The translations under genes and the position numbers were made by a program. A DNA stretch of 64,000 bases from Pseudoalteromonas distincta (GTDB lineage Bacteria; Pseudomonadota; Gammaproteobacteria; Enterobacterales; Alteromonadaceae), in contig NZ_JWIG01000016.1 in the NCBI RefSeq assembly GCF_000814675.1, positions 62,001 to 126,000 of the forward strand, given 5' to 3'. Shown here piece by piece: positions 1-8,986 of this stretch; the stretch's first letter is position 1; every line of letters starts with the position of its first letter. Under the pieces are notes generated by a model. That model saw only the letters and a program-made list of their open reading frames with translations. It was not told where the DNA came from and ran no database searches.

Positions 1-167
1 GCTGTTCAATTTTAAAGGGAGTATAAATTCCTACAGAACCTTACAAATATTTACTGGTTGTTTATTTTATTGCAGTGATAAAGTGTCAGTGTTATTTGGG
101 TACAACCCATATATTACCCTCACACATAAATGCAGGTAGCACGTTAACTTAATAGGATAGTTTAAGG

Positions 168-422
168 ATGAACATAAAAAGCCCCATCGCCGCATTATTA
201 CTGTGGGCTTTACTGAGTGCATGTAGTACAGCCCCGCGTTCTGACCCTAACTTATGCATTGAAGAGGCTGAAATGGTTGATCGAAATGGCGCTCAAACAA
301 GCTCACAGGTTTACAATCAATGCATTAGCGCACAAATTAAAAAGGATGAAAAAAATGACACTTTTTTTGATGCCATCGGTACGTTCTTTTTTGAATTTTT
401 TGTAATGTTGGTAGAAAAGTAA
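168..422 (+). CDS. small lipoprotein (first of a tandem pair)
   Basis: An 84-residue protein that starts with a short hydrophobic stretch ending in the lipobox LLSAC (Cys19), so it should be exported and lipidated. The mature part is short and polar, then ends in a Phe-rich hydrophobic tail. It carries two cysteines in C-x21-C spacing, exactly as in the next gene, which points to a tandem duplication and perhaps a disulfide. The start is an ATG behind the purine-rich stretch AAGG. No known family is recognised and the function is unknown. The two genes are about 60 bp apart and probably co-transcribed. Confidence 0.7.
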   Translation: MNIKSPIAALLLWALLSACSTAPRSDPNLCIEEAEMVDRNGAQTSSQVYNQCISAQIKKDEKNDTFFDAIGTFFFEFFVMLVEK

Positions 423-481
423 ATAGGCTAACTTGCAGCTGTACTTTAAAGTAAATAAGTTGCGTAAAAATAGGATTATTT

Positions 482-736
482 ATGAAGCAATTATTGATAG
501 CAATTCCACTTTTTTTATTACTGAGCGCTTGTGCGGCAAAGCCTTACGCAGGCTCGGCAAAATGTATGGAACAAGCAGATATTGCATACGAAACCGATAC
601 ACGTAAAAATGAGACATTAGATAATGAATGCAAAGCTGCAAAAGTAAATACGCCTAATAAAGAGCTTGAGAATCATGGCTTGGTTGATAGAAGCCTTTTG
701 CAGCTAATTGTTAGCTTTTTAAATGGCGTATTTTAA
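482..736 (+). CDS. small lipoprotein (second of a tandem pair)
   Basis: An 84-residue protein with an N-terminal signal ending in the lipobox LLSAC (Cys17). It has the same length and the same C-x21-C cysteine spacing as the upstream gene, with the shared pattern C-x-E-x-A near the first cysteine, so the two are likely diverged paralogues. The C-terminus is again hydrophobic. It lies 29 bp before the next small gene in the same direction. The function is unknown; no recognised domain. Confidence 0.7.
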   Translation: MKQLLIAIPLFLLLSACAAKPYAGSAKCMEQADIAYETDTRKNETLDNECKAAKVNTPNKELENHGLVDRSLLQLIVSFLNGVF

Positions 737-765
737 TAGTAAAAATATAATTAAATAAGGTATGT

Positions 766-984
766 ATGAGGGAAGAACTAAGAGCAAAAATAATTACCGT
801 GTGCGATAAAAAAATAGCAGCTAAAGGCGAAAATGTAGGGCTTTCTTTTTATGCATTTTTTGCCAATAAAAACGACGACCCAGAGCTACTTATGGAGGCC
901 GCTACTTGGTGGATACACACTCATAAATTAGATCATTTTGTAAAAGCACATAAAATTAAACAGATGGTTTTAGATGGACTTTAG
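766..984 (+). CDS. small conserved protein, DUF6500-like
   Basis: A 72-residue cytoplasmic protein without a signal or membrane segment. The central part (FYAFFANKNDDPELLMEAAT, then WW) resembles a small conserved family in marine gammaproteobacteria that I recall as DUF6500; the name was not checked. The ATG is preceded by AAGG nine bases upstream. It may be the last gene of a short transcript with the two lipoproteins, and it faces the broken diguanylate cyclase gene on the other strand. Function unknown. Confidence 0.65.
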   Translation: MREELRAKIITVCDKKIAAKGENVGLSFYAFFANKNDDPELLMEAATWWIHTHKLDHFVKAHKIKQMVLDGL

Positions 985-1020
985 TCAATTAACTGAGCAA
1001 GTACTTTTAGCTGTATTTAT

Positions 1021-1842
1021 CTAATCAACAACGACTTGGTTTCTTCCGTTTTCTTTTGCTTTATAAAGTAATTTATCTGCATGCTTAATAAGAACATCTA
1101 GTGTGCTTTTTAAAGGGTTACTTACAGAGGCTCCAACACTAAAAGTGATTTTTGTATCACTAGGAAGGTCTTTTATATTACTACAATGCTCGGTAAACCT
1201 AGTGGCGAGCTGGTCAAATATATTTCGAATAGCTAGTTCGTCAACCGAATTTAGTGCAAACAACCATTCTTCGCCGCCGTAGCGGCCAAACTGATGATCA
1301 CCACTTAGTGTTTCTTTTGCAGCTTTTGCAAAGGCAATAAGAACTAAATCTCCAACATCGTGACCAAATTGGTCGTTAACTTTTTTAAAGTAGTCTAAGT
1401 CAACAATTGCTATCGTCATTTTACCTTCATCAAGCTTTGCTTCTGCGGCGCGCATTATTCCTCTGCGATTAGGGCTATTTGTTAGATAATCTGTTAATGA
1501 AATATCGTGATATTTTTGACGTTGTCGAGCTTGCCTATAAAATAAAAATAATGAAGCAATCACTAAAATAAACGCTATAGCAGCGCTAAGTCGCCAAATT
1601 ATTTTTTGTTGGTACTCTTCTTTAGCTTGTAGTTCACTAATGTCTTTTTCGTACTCTAGTTGCTGTATTTTTTCTTCTTTTTCTTTTACTTCAAACTGTA
1701 CCTGTAGTGTTTTTATATTACTTTCACTGGTAGCTTCGTAGTGTTTTTTTGTATAAAGGAGCTTTTGTTCAATTGCTTCAAAAGCCTCATTAGTGTAGTT
1801 AAGGCGTCGCTTTAGCTCATAGCGTTTACTTAAAAATCGGCT
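1021..1842 (-). CDS. C-terminal coiled coil, membrane helix and GGDEF half
   Basis: Open frame of about 273 residues without a natural ATG at its head; the first usable start in frame is a GTG at 1563, which would omit the coiled coil and half of the membrane helix. The visible order is a charged coiled coil (about 1620-1770), a membrane helix (LSAAIAFILVIASLFLFY) and a GGDEF domain with the signature GRYGGEEW. The substrate motif D-x-F-K-x-x-N-D is present. The RxxD product-inhibition site expected just upstream of the active site is absent. The domain would be an active-looking cyclase only if the frame is restored. Confidence 0.6.
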   Translation of the reverse strand, partial: SRFLSKRYELKRRLNYTNEAFEAIEQKLLYTKKHYEATSESNIKTLQVQFEVKEKEEKIQQLEYEKDISELQAKEEYQQKIIWRLSAAIAFILVIASLFLFYRQARQRQKYHDISLTDYLTNSPNRRGIMRAAEAKLDEGKMTIAIVDLDYFKKVNDQFGHDVGDLVLIAFAKAAKETLSGDHQFGRYGGEEWLFALNSVDELAIRNIFDQLATRFTEHCSNIKDLPSDTKITFSVGASVSNPLKSTLDVLIKHADKLLYKAKENGRNQVVVD

Positions 1843-2939
1843 TTATAAATACTGCGGCTGAATTTATCTAATTTTAAAAATACCTCATCGTTTGCTTCAT
1901 TTGCTTGATCAAGTAAATCTAGTTTTATATATATGTCAGCTAACAAAATGAGCGATGCGAGTTGCATGTCGTGTACACCTGCAGAGCGAGCAAGTTCAAT
2001 GTTTTCTTTAGTTAAAGTTAAAGCTTTATCGTAGTTTGCTTGTAAGTACTCAATGCTAGCAATTGAGTATTGGGCAAAGGTTAAGCCTTTTTGCATATTA
2101 GCTTTTTTAAAATAGAGCAATGCTTTGTCTAGGTATATTAAGGCATCTTTAGGTTTTTTTATCTCGAGCAATATATTGCCTAAACTCCAATATGCTTTTG
2201 CCGTAAAAAGCCCATCTTGTGTTTGCTCATATGCCGCAACCGCTTTTTTTGCATAATATATGGCTTTATCTTTTTCGTTTAGATAATTATATGCATCGGC
2301 TATTTTTCTAAAAAAGTATCCCTGAGATGCTGAGTCGTCATCTTTTAATGCTAATTCTAGCCCCTCCAGTGCAACATTTAGGGTCTTTTTCAATGCATCT
2401 GTATCGGTGTAATAGTAAGCAAGTGCTCGTAAAATAATAATTTTTTCTTTAGATGAATGCTGTTGCAAGCTTTCTTCTAATTTTGTGGCTAGCGTGTGTG
2501 CTGGAGCTGGGTTTGCATCCCTCGCTAGAGACTTGAGTTGTGATTCGAGAAATAATAAATACACACTTTTTTGGTTTGGTAACTCTTTGTTCTTTAAGTA
2601 ATAGGATAAGTGAGTGTTTAACGCTGCGTATTTTTCTTGTCTAAAAAGTAACTCCGCATACAAAGCGGCCGCTTCTAAATGAAGTTTTTCCCAATTTTGA
2701 TCCTTGCTTATTTTAAACGCTTGAGTGAGTTTGTCTCCATTTTGAAGATAGTCTAATTCATTTAGTTTTATGTTATTGATGAGAGTTTGAGTCGTGTCAA
2801 AGTCTAGCGCATGTGAAGTTGCATTTAATGAATCGCCGTTAGCTGAGGCAAGTTTACTAAAAAGTAAAAATAAAAGGAGAACAATATACTTTGCCCATAA
2901 AGTATTACCTAAAATCTTTATTTGTGTATTGTTAGCCAT
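1830..2939 (-). CDS. N-terminal TPR half of the frameshifted diguanylate cyclase
   Basis: A 369-residue open frame. Residues about 17-34 form a hydrophobic signal sequence ending near ASANG, so the TPR part should be periplasmic. Several helical repeats rich in Ala/Leu/Tyr follow (for example around AYNYLNEKDKAIYYAKKAV), of TPR type. Ends after IYKADF where the frame is lost. If translated as is, it would be a free periplasmic TPR protein without an output domain. Confidence 0.65.
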   Translation of the reverse strand: MANNTQIKILGNTLWAKYIVLLLFLLFSKLASANGDSLNATSHALDFDTTQTLINNIKLNELDYLQNGDKLTQAFKISKDQNWEKLHLEAAALYAELLFRQEKYAALNTHLSYYLKNKELPNQKSVYLLFLESQLKSLARDANPAPAHTLATKLEESLQQHSSKEKIIILRALAYYYTDTDALKKTLNVALEGLELALKDDDSASQGYFFRKIADAYNYLNEKDKAIYYAKKAVAAYEQTQDGLFTAKAYWSLGNILLEIKKPKDALIYLDKALLYFKKANMQKGLTFAQYSIASIEYLQANYDKALTLTKENIELARSAGVHDMQLASLILLADIYIKLDLLDQANEANDEVFLKLDKFSRSIYKADF

Positions 2940-3116
2940 GTTAATCCTTTGCTGATTTATTTTTATTATTAAAATACTTATTCACAGTGCTTAATAAACT
3001 TGGGTTTGAACAGCTTTTTTATACTTCTCATTGAAAAAATAAGACCACAAACGATATCAATTTAATTAATAAAAACAAACACATTGTATAATATAGTCGC
3101 TGTAGTTATGTGTTTA

Positions 3117-4772
3117 TTAAAAATCAGCGGCTACTTCAAACTCTAATCGTTTAAGCGTAATAGGGTGAGTAAATGCTAAGTATTCTGCATGTAAATGTAA
3201 TCTATCGGCCTTTTGCCCGTAATGTGTGTCGCCTATAATTGGCATGTTTAAACCTAAGCTGTGCGCACAATGCACTCTTAATTGATGAGTTCGCCCTGTT
3301 TTAGGGTATAACTGTAATCGGGTAATATTGTTGTTACGCTCTAAAACCTGCCAGGTAGTAAGTGATGGCTTACCGTGTGTGTAACACACCATTTGGCGCG
3401 GTTTATCATCAAAGTCGAGCACTAGGGGCAAATCAATTACTCCGCTATCCTCAGCTACGTTACCATTAACTAATGCGACATAACGTTTATCTATGGTGCG
3501 TTCAATAAACTGCTTTTGCAGTGCTTTGTGCACACGTTTATTAAGCGCAATCATCAATAACCCAGAAGTCGACATATCTAATCTGTGTACAATTAGTGGC
3601 CCTGATGCCTCTGGAAACTGCGTTTTTATGCGCATATAAACTGAGTCATCAATATTAACGCCAGGTACCGATAAAAACTCAGCGGGCTTATTTACCACAA
3701 GTAAGTCGTCATCTTTATAAACAATACTTAAATCTTTACCCTGAGCAGGGTTGGTAAGTAGTGGGTTATCTTCAACATCTAAACCCTTTAGCATATGCCC
3801 AAGTATTGGTTGGCATTTACTGTAACAAGAAGGGTAGTAGTTTTTATGCTGCCTAATTGCTGATTTAGGTGCTGCTCCCCACCAAAACTCTGCCATAGCA
3901 AGTGGCTTTAAGTCATGTTTATAGGCGTATTGTAATAATTTAGGCGCTGCACAATCGCCAGCACCCGAAGGAGGAGTGTGCTCAGGTAATGCTGCAAAAA
4001 TAGCATTTAAATCTGTAGTTTCACCATTTGCATTTAAAAATTGGTACTGTGCAAATAGCTTTTTTTGTAAGCTTTTAGAAAGGGTTTTACGGCGTTTTTT
4101 TAAATGAGCAATTTCATCAGAAATATTGATGTGTGTTTGCTGCAGTGACTCGATTATATTTTGCCAATAGGCTTTAAGTGCCAGCAGTTGCTTTTTTTCT
4201 ATGATGCTTTGCCCTGCAAGCTTATTTTTTAACTGCTCAAAATCACTTTCGCTAAGCTCTAATTCGCCTTCGGTACGTTGTATTTTTCGTTGCCGACGAC
4301 CGGCTTGCATTACTGCCTGTTGAGCTAATAACGCTTGCTGGTAACTCTGTGTTGCATCATCAAGTTTGCTATTAACTTCAAGCAGTTGTTCGCTATTTTC
4401 TAACTGCTCAATTTGAGTATTAATATCGTTAATTATTTTACTTTGAGCCAAATAGGTATCGTCTTGAAGTTGCATGCTAGAAACAGGCGGCACAAAGTTA
4501 ATATTACCTTTATCACCTTCAATTTGCCCCGAATAAGCACTTAAAAAGCCTAATTGTTGCTTAGCATTTTGCACCACTAAAACCCCAAACATTTTACCTG
4601 CATTTTCTGCTTTTAAATGCGTTAACGTTTCAAGTTGTTGCTGTAATTGTTTTGTGGCTGCTACAGCTAATGGTTGCGGCTCGTAATAAAAAGGGAAAGT
4701 AAACTTTTCAGGAAGCGCGAGAGCATCAATATTTTGAGAAAATAATGTAAAGCAAGAAGCAGAATTTGACAT
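3117..4772 (-). CDS. RluA-family pseudouridine synthase with long N-terminal extension
   Basis: 551 residues. The C-terminal third is a RluA-type catalytic domain with the signature HRLDMSTSGL; the catalytic Asp is residue 399. It should isomerise specific uridines in RNA; the target cannot be told from sequence. The N-terminal ~330 residues are not typical of RluA/C/D: a domain, then a Gln-rich coiled coil (about 100-240), then a segment with PPSGAGDCAAPKLL and CYSKCQPILGHML. This long form occurs in marine gammaproteobacteria. No S4 domain is evident. A single-gene unit with its ATG at 4772. Confidence 0.85.
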   Translation of the reverse strand: MSNSASCFTLFSQNIDALALPEKFTFPFYYEPQPLAVAATKQLQQQLETLTHLKAENAGKMFGVLVVQNAKQQLGFLSAYSGQIEGDKGNINFVPPVSSMQLQDDTYLAQSKIINDINTQIEQLENSEQLLEVNSKLDDATQSYQQALLAQQAVMQAGRRQRKIQRTEGELELSESDFEQLKNKLAGQSIIEKKQLLALKAYWQNIIESLQQTHINISDEIAHLKKRRKTLSKSLQKKLFAQYQFLNANGETTDLNAIFAALPEHTPPSGAGDCAAPKLLQYAYKHDLKPLAMAEFWWGAAPKSAIRQHKNYYPSCYSKCQPILGHMLKGLDVEDNPLLTNPAQGKDLSIVYKDDDLLVVNKPAEFLSVPGVNIDDSVYMRIKTQFPEASGPLIVHRLDMSTSGLLMIALNKRVHKALQKQFIERTIDKRYVALVNGNVAEDSGVIDLPLVLDFDDKPRQMVCYTHGKPSLTTWQVLERNNNITRLQLYPKTGRTHQLRVHCAHSLGLNMPIIGDTHYGQKADRLHLHAEYLAFTHPITLKRLEFEVAADF

Positions 4773-5088
4773 AGAAGTAAGAGAAAAGCATTCAGTAAAA
4801 TAATTGAGCGCATAATAACATATTCATAGTTAAGCCACTAAAAATCTCGCATCCGCATATTCATAAACACTTTAAAGCGGACATTCATGTTTTATGTATC
4901 AGTATGGGGGCGCAGCAAACCTAGGCGTTTGCTGGTAAAGTCTCAGTAGTAATATATCTATCATTATCAAAATATTTAAGCTTATCGATTCTCAATAATT
5001 GAGCGCATTTCGAAACGATGACTTACCTGATAGATCAGAGGCGAAAAATCAATTTACAGAATAACTGAATATTTAGGAGTTCTATATT
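4773..5088. promoter_or_regulatory. intergenic region upstream of poxB with an inverted repeat
   Basis: 316 bp between divergent genes. It holds the inverted repeat CAGCAAAC-CTAGGC-GTTTGCTG at 4913-4934 (8-bp arms, 6-bp spacer), which could be an operator or RNA hairpin. The poxB ribosome binding site AGGAG lies at about 5076-5080. No other gene or RNA was recognised. Confidence 0.4.
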
Positions 5089-6813
5089 ATGAGTCAAAAT
5101 ATCGCAAGTTTTATCACTAAAACCCTCGAACAAGCGGGCGTAAAACGTATTTGGGGAGTAACTGGCGATTCACTTAACGGCATTAGTGAAAGTCTGCGAA
5201 AAATGGGAACAATTGAATGGTTAGGTACGCGACATGAAGAAGCTGCCGCATTTGCGGCTGGTGGCGAAGCCCATTTATCAGGCGAGCTTGCCGTGTGTGC
5301 GGGTTCTTGCGGGCCAGGTAATCTTCATTTAATTAATGGCTTATTTGATTGTCAGCGCAATAATGTACCAGTATTAGCAATTGCCGCACATATTCCTTCA
5401 TCTGAAATTGGCAGTAGTTATTTTCAAGAAACCCATCCGCAAGAATTATTTAAAGAATGCAGTGTGTATTGTGAAATGGTGTCGAGCCCTGAGCAAATGC
5501 CGTACCTGCTTGAAACCGCAATGCGACAAGCAATATTAAACAAAGGCGTGAGTGTACTTGTGCTACCTGGCGACATTGCATTAAAAGATATGCCTAAAGC
5601 TATCAAACCAAATTGGAACGTGCCAAAGCCAGCAACACATACTCCCGCTTTATCTGATATTGAAGCAATGGCGACTCATCTTAATAAAAGTAAAAAAGTA
5701 ACCTTATTGTGTGGTGCTGGTTGTAAGGATGCCCACGACGAAATTGTTGCGCTAGCCGAAAAACTACAAGCGCCAATTGTGCATGCCATGCGCGGTAAAG
5801 AATTTATTGAATACGATAATCCTTACGATGTTGGTATGACCGGATTTATTGGCTTTGCGTCGGGCTATCATGCAATGCAAGAAGCCGATACGTTATTAAT
5901 GATTGGTACTAGTTTTCCTTATCGTGCTTTTTACCCCGAAAATACCACCGTATTGCAAATTGATAATCAGGCTGCGTCACTCGGGCGACACGTGCAAATT
6001 GACTGTGGCGTGTTAGGGGATACTAAAAATTCAGTGACCACACTGCTTGATTATATTAAAGGTGAACGGAGCAGTTCGCACTTACAAAAATGTGTTAAAA
6101 ATTACAAAGAGTCTCGACAAGATCTCGATGAACTAGCCAGCGGCAAAACCTCGCAAAATTTAATTCACCCGCAATACCTAACACGGTTACTCAACGAGCA
6201 AGCGGCTGACGATGCTGTTTTTACTTGTGACGTAGGTACGCCAACAGTGTGGGCTGCGCGTTATTTATCAATGAATGGTAAGCGGCGCTTAATTGGATCG
6301 TTTAATCATGGCTCTATGGCAAATGCGATGTCGCAGGCAATGGGAGTTCAATCTGTTGATAGAGACCGCCAAGTCATTGCAATGTGTGGTGATGGTGGCT
6401 TTTCGATGTTAATGGGGGACTTAATCTCGCTTAAGCACCTTAATTTACCAATAAAGATTGTTGTTTATAATAATCGCTCACTTAGTTTTGTGGCTATGGA
6501 AATGAAAGCCAGTGGGTTTTTATCAAGCGATACTGATTTAGAAAACCCAAGTTTTGCTAACATTGCACAGGCCTGTGGCTTAAAAGGGATTCATGTGGAT
6601 GACCCTGAAAAATTACCATCGGCAATGAACGAGATGATGAACCACTCAGGACCTGTTGTTTTAGAAGTCGATACTGCAAAACAAGAGCTTTCAATGCCAC
6701 CGCAAATCAAATTAGAGCAAGCAAAAGGCTTTAGTGTTTACATGATGAAGGCGTTAATAAACGGCAAAGGAAACGAGATTGTAGAGCTTGCCAAAACTAA
6801 CTGGTCACGCTAA
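5089..6813 (+). CDS. poxB: pyruvate oxidase (pyruvate dehydrogenase, quinone)
   Basis: 574 residues, essentially colinear with E. coli PoxB (572). It oxidatively decarboxylates pyruvate to acetate and CO2, passing electrons to membrane quinone. Visible features: TPP-binding N-terminal domain with the catalytic Glu50 in [12 protein letters not shown]; the segment [18 protein letters not shown]; a FAD-binding middle domain; and the TPP/Mg motif [11 protein letters not shown] with NN after it. The C-terminus keeps the lipid-binding tail pattern [16 protein letters not shown] seen in E. coli, so membrane activation is likely. Start is ATG behind AGGAG. Single gene, followed by a stem-loop. Confidence 0.95.
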   Translation: MSQNIASFITKTLEQAGVKRIWGVTGDSLNGISESLRKMGTIEWLGTRHEEAAAFAAGGEAHLSGELAVCAGSCGPGNLHLINGLFDCQRNNVPVLAIAAHIPSSEIGSSYFQETHPQELFKECSVYCEMVSSPEQMPYLLETAMRQAILNKGVSVLVLPGDIALKDMPKAIKPNWNVPKPATHTPALSDIEAMATHLNKSKKVTLLCGAGCKDAHDEIVALAEKLQAPIVHAMRGKEFIEYDNPYDVGMTGFIGFASGYHAMQEADTLLMIGTSFPYRAFYPENTTVLQIDNQAASLGRHVQIDCGVLGDTKNSVTTLLDYIKGERSSSHLQKCVKNYKESRQDLDELASGKTSQNLIHPQYLTRLLNEQAADDAVFTCDVGTPTVWAARYLSMNGKRRLIGSFNHGSMANAMSQAMGVQSVDRDRQVIAMCGDGGFSMLMGDLISLKHLNLPIKIVVYNNRSLSFVAMEMKASGFLSSDTDLENPSFANIAQACGLKGIHVDDPEKLPSAMNEMMNHSGPVVLEVDTAKQELSMPPQIKLEQAKGFSVYMMKALINGKGNEIVELAKTNWSR

Positions 6814-6820
6814 GTGAGTT

Positions 6821-6856
6821 ACTTCCTTATTGAGTATTTTGGCTCAATAGGGAAGT
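6821..6856 (+). terminator. stem-loop after poxB
   Basis: Arms ACTTCCTTATTGAG and CTCAATAGGGAAGT pair over 14 positions (one G-T) around an 8-base loop, 8 bp after the poxB stop. No U-tract follows, so it may be a stabilising 3' hairpin rather than a classical intrinsic terminator. Confidence 0.5.
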
Positions 6857-7070
6857 ATAAAGCAATGTCCTCTATTATTTGCTTATTGCAAATGTATACC
6901 TTTCACGTAATGTAAAAAACGTCTGACATACTTTCTTAAATATTAATAAACCATAGTGCTACCTTGTAACTTGTTGAACTAAAATTAAAATAACATGAAG
7001 TTTGTATAGAGTAGGTAATAGTAATAACCTATAAGGTCAATTACGTGTTTATAAAAGTAGGTATAGAGCG

Positions 7071-7536
7071 TTGATTAAAATTGAAGACTTTTCTTTAGCA
7101 TGGCGCTGGATTAGCTCATCCCATGGTGATTTTTCTAAAGCTACATTAAATAAACTCAATCCATTGAGTGAAGATCAAGCAAGAGCATTAGCCCTACCTT
7201 GGATAGTTTTTTGTGATCACTGGGATGATTTTTGCTATTCATCAAATGATGACATAAATCTGTATTTAACCTGAACTCTGGTTAAGAGATTTACTAAAAT
7301 ATTGAATCATAGTGATATTTAAATTTATTTTCTCTAGCCAGAGATTTTTAGTGAAAACAAGGCGAATTTACGCGTCAATAGCTGGCCTATTGCAAGTAAA
7401 TTCAACGCAGTTAGCGCTGAAAATAGCTGCTTGAGATAGATTTATTATCCAGAGTTTAGGTTATTTAGAAAGCGCTGAACTGTTTTTACGTTGGAATCAC
7501 TATGAGGTTTTTGAGTTTGACTCAAGTGCAATGTAA
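7071..7536 (+). pseudogene. small hypothetical gene interrupted by a MITE-like element
   Basis: A frame opening at TTG 7071 runs to 7267 and is then stopped by TGA inside the terminal repeat of the inserted element (67 residues as it stands). Removing 7268-7466 (the element plus one copy of the 4-bp ATTT duplication) restores one frame, LYL-ESAELFLRWNHYEVF, ending at TAA 7534-7536. That gives 88 residues with no internal stop. The protein family is not recognised; it has no signal or membrane segment and many aromatic residues. The TTG start is uncertain. This is a clean case of gene disruption by a transposed element. Confidence 0.75.
7268..7462 (+). mobile_element. MITE-like element, copy 1 (195 bp)
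   Basis: Non-coding element bounded by terminal inverted repeats AACCTGAACTCTGG (7268-7281) and CCAGAGTTTAGGTT (7449-7462), 13 of 14 matching. It is flanked by the direct repeat ATTT (7264-7267 and 7463-7466), read as a target-site duplication. The interior has no ORF for a transposase, so it must be moved in trans. A second copy in opposite orientation lies at 56551-56733, with long shared blocks such as GACGCGT, AATTCGCC, AATTCAACGCAG and TCTCTTAACC (strand-adjusted). Confidence 0.85.
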
Positions 7537-7601
7537 TGAGCTAAAACACTTAGCATTGGCCTCAATTGCTACTTGGTAGTTGTTTTTAGTTTAACGTTTT
7601 A

Positions 7602-7630
7602 CTCGCTTTACTCAATTAAAGTAAAGCGAG
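7602..7630 (-). terminator. stem-loop between converging genes
   Basis: A perfect 10-bp stem CTCGCTTTAC / GTAAAGCGAG with a 9-base loop, 14 bp beyond the stop of the ThrE-type gene. No T-run on either strand, so termination strength is uncertain. Confidence 0.45.
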
Positions 7631-7643
7631 CGCTCAGTATCAC

Positions 7644-8885
7644 TTACAAACTCTTTTTAGGCGGAAGAGCCACGTTTGCAAATATTAGCCCTGCAACAAG
7701 TGACATAAATATTAAAAACGTTTGCTGGCCTATATGCTCTGCGTATATAAAGTCTTGGCCTTCAATGAGTGAGTTTAAGCCAATATAGGTTTTGCTACCT
7801 GGTACTAATACAATTAAGCCTTGCATGGCCACAATAGAGGCTGGCGCATTAGCAACGCGGTTAAACAAGTTACTAAATATACCCACCGATAAAGCACCTA
7901 CAAACGTACCTAACGTGTAATCAAGGTACATAGCCGAGCCAATACTGGTTCCATAGGCTATAAACCCTGATGCAATAGACCAAACAGCGTGCTTAAGTTT
8001 GGTTCTAAAAATAACGATTAAGCTGCTACAAAGTAAAAATATAGCCAGCCATGCGGTCCACTTTGGTAATGGCTCAGGTTGTACAAAGTCAGCTTGCCCA
8101 AAGAGTGCAAAGCCAATGCCTATGCCAATAAAACCGCCAAAATAGAGTTTAAATAACAGCATAAACGAGTCCATGACTCTTGCTGTACCAGAGACTAAAT
8201 GCCGTGCTGCCAGCTCAGCTAAGCCAAGCGCAAGTGCTAAACCGGGTATAAATACAATAATGGCCGAAAGTACCACCAAGCGTATGTTTATTTCAGGTGT
8301 TATATACACACTTACTGCACATGCAAGTATTGCCGATATTATGGCTACCAATGGCTCAAGCATATGAGCTACGCGTTTTGAGCGTCCAGACCAAAGCACA
8401 AACAAATAAACAACTAAAGTAAGAAGCGATGACCAAATAACATCAGTCCAGCTAGTACCCATTAACATTGCAAACGCACCACCAGAAGTTGCAAACGCAA
8501 CGCCCGTAACAAGTTTATTGTATGGGTTTGGCATGTCGTAGATAGCATCTAGCTGGGCGTCAACTTCTTGTAAAGTTAGCTTGTCGTCAAGCATTTGGTT
8601 TACAAGGTCGTCGGTGTCGGCAAGTGAGCCTAAATCGTGATCGCCAGGGTCTACACGAGCAACATGGGTGTACTCGTCTTCGTGGCCATCAGTCCAAATA
8701 ACAAACGTTACCGAAGTTGGCGACATAACAAACGACGATTTAAGTCCTAAATATGTAGCCACTTCCATTAGGTGAGCTTCTAGGCGGTAAGCAGGCGTAC
8801 CATACTTGTGAAGCATTTTACCCAATTTAACGATAAATTTGCGTTTTTCTGTAAAGGTTGCAGTTTTCAAATCTTTTTGGACCAA
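7644..8885 (-). CDS. ThrE-family threonine/serine exporter
   Basis: 413 residues. The N-terminal ~130 residues form the soluble DUF1212-type domain (KMLHKYGTPAYRLEAHL), and the rest has about ten membrane helices arranged as two five-helix halves. This is the fused ThrE layout (ThrE plus the ThrE_2/DUF3815 half). The family exports threonine and serine driven by the proton gradient; the exact substrate is inferred. The frame starts at TTG 8885 with no clear ribosome site. The first internal ATG is at residue 24, inside the conserved region, so the TTG or another non-ATG start is more likely. Confidence 0.85.
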   Translation of the reverse strand: MVQKDLKTATFTEKRKFIVKLGKMLHKYGTPAYRLEAHLMEVATYLGLKSSFVMSPTSVTFVIWTDGHEDEYTHVARVDPGDHDLGSLADTDDLVNQMLDDKLTLQEVDAQLDAIYDMPNPYNKLVTGVAFATSGGAFAMLMGTSWTDVIWSSLLTLVVYLFVLWSGRSKRVAHMLEPLVAIISAILACAVSVYITPEINIRLVVLSAIIVFIPGLALALGLAELAARHLVSGTARVMDSFMLLFKLYFGGFIGIGIGFALFGQADFVQPEPLPKWTAWLAIFLLCSSLIVIFRTKLKHAVWSIASGFIAYGTSIGSAMYLDYTLGTFVGALSVGIFSNLFNRVANAPASIVAMQGLIVLVPGSKTYIGLNSLIEGQDFIYAEHIGQQTFLIFMSLVAGLIFANVALPPKKSL

Positions 8886-8986
8886 ATATTGCGATAACTA
8901 AGCTAAAAATATAGACAATACAGCTAAAACTGCCCACGTTTGTTGGGCGCGATTTTAAACACTAATTGGTGTGTGTCTAGTCATTT

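Larger units (their letters stand above)
1021..2939 (-). pseudogene. TPR - transmembrane - GGDEF diguanylate cyclase, broken by a one-base frameshift
   Basis: Read on the minus strand, a signal peptide and a TPR array (residues 1-369) run into a TAA at 1832-1830. The -1 frame continues the same protein: a linker, a coiled coil, one membrane helix and a GGDEF domain to 1021. The break lies in a run of five T (minus strand, about 1833-1837). One additional T would join the parts as KADF-LSKRYELKRRL, giving about 639 residues, the usual architecture of periplasmic-TPR/cytoplasmic-GGDEF cyclases. This can be a sequencing error, a real inactivating mutation or phase variation. A classical -1 slippery heptamer is not in the correct frame. 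Confidence 0.8.

Noticed and set aside
1826..1850. Programmed -1 frameshift at the T-run
   Set aside because: A classical X-XXY-YYZ heptamer is not in phase with the upstream frame; an indel is the simpler explanation.
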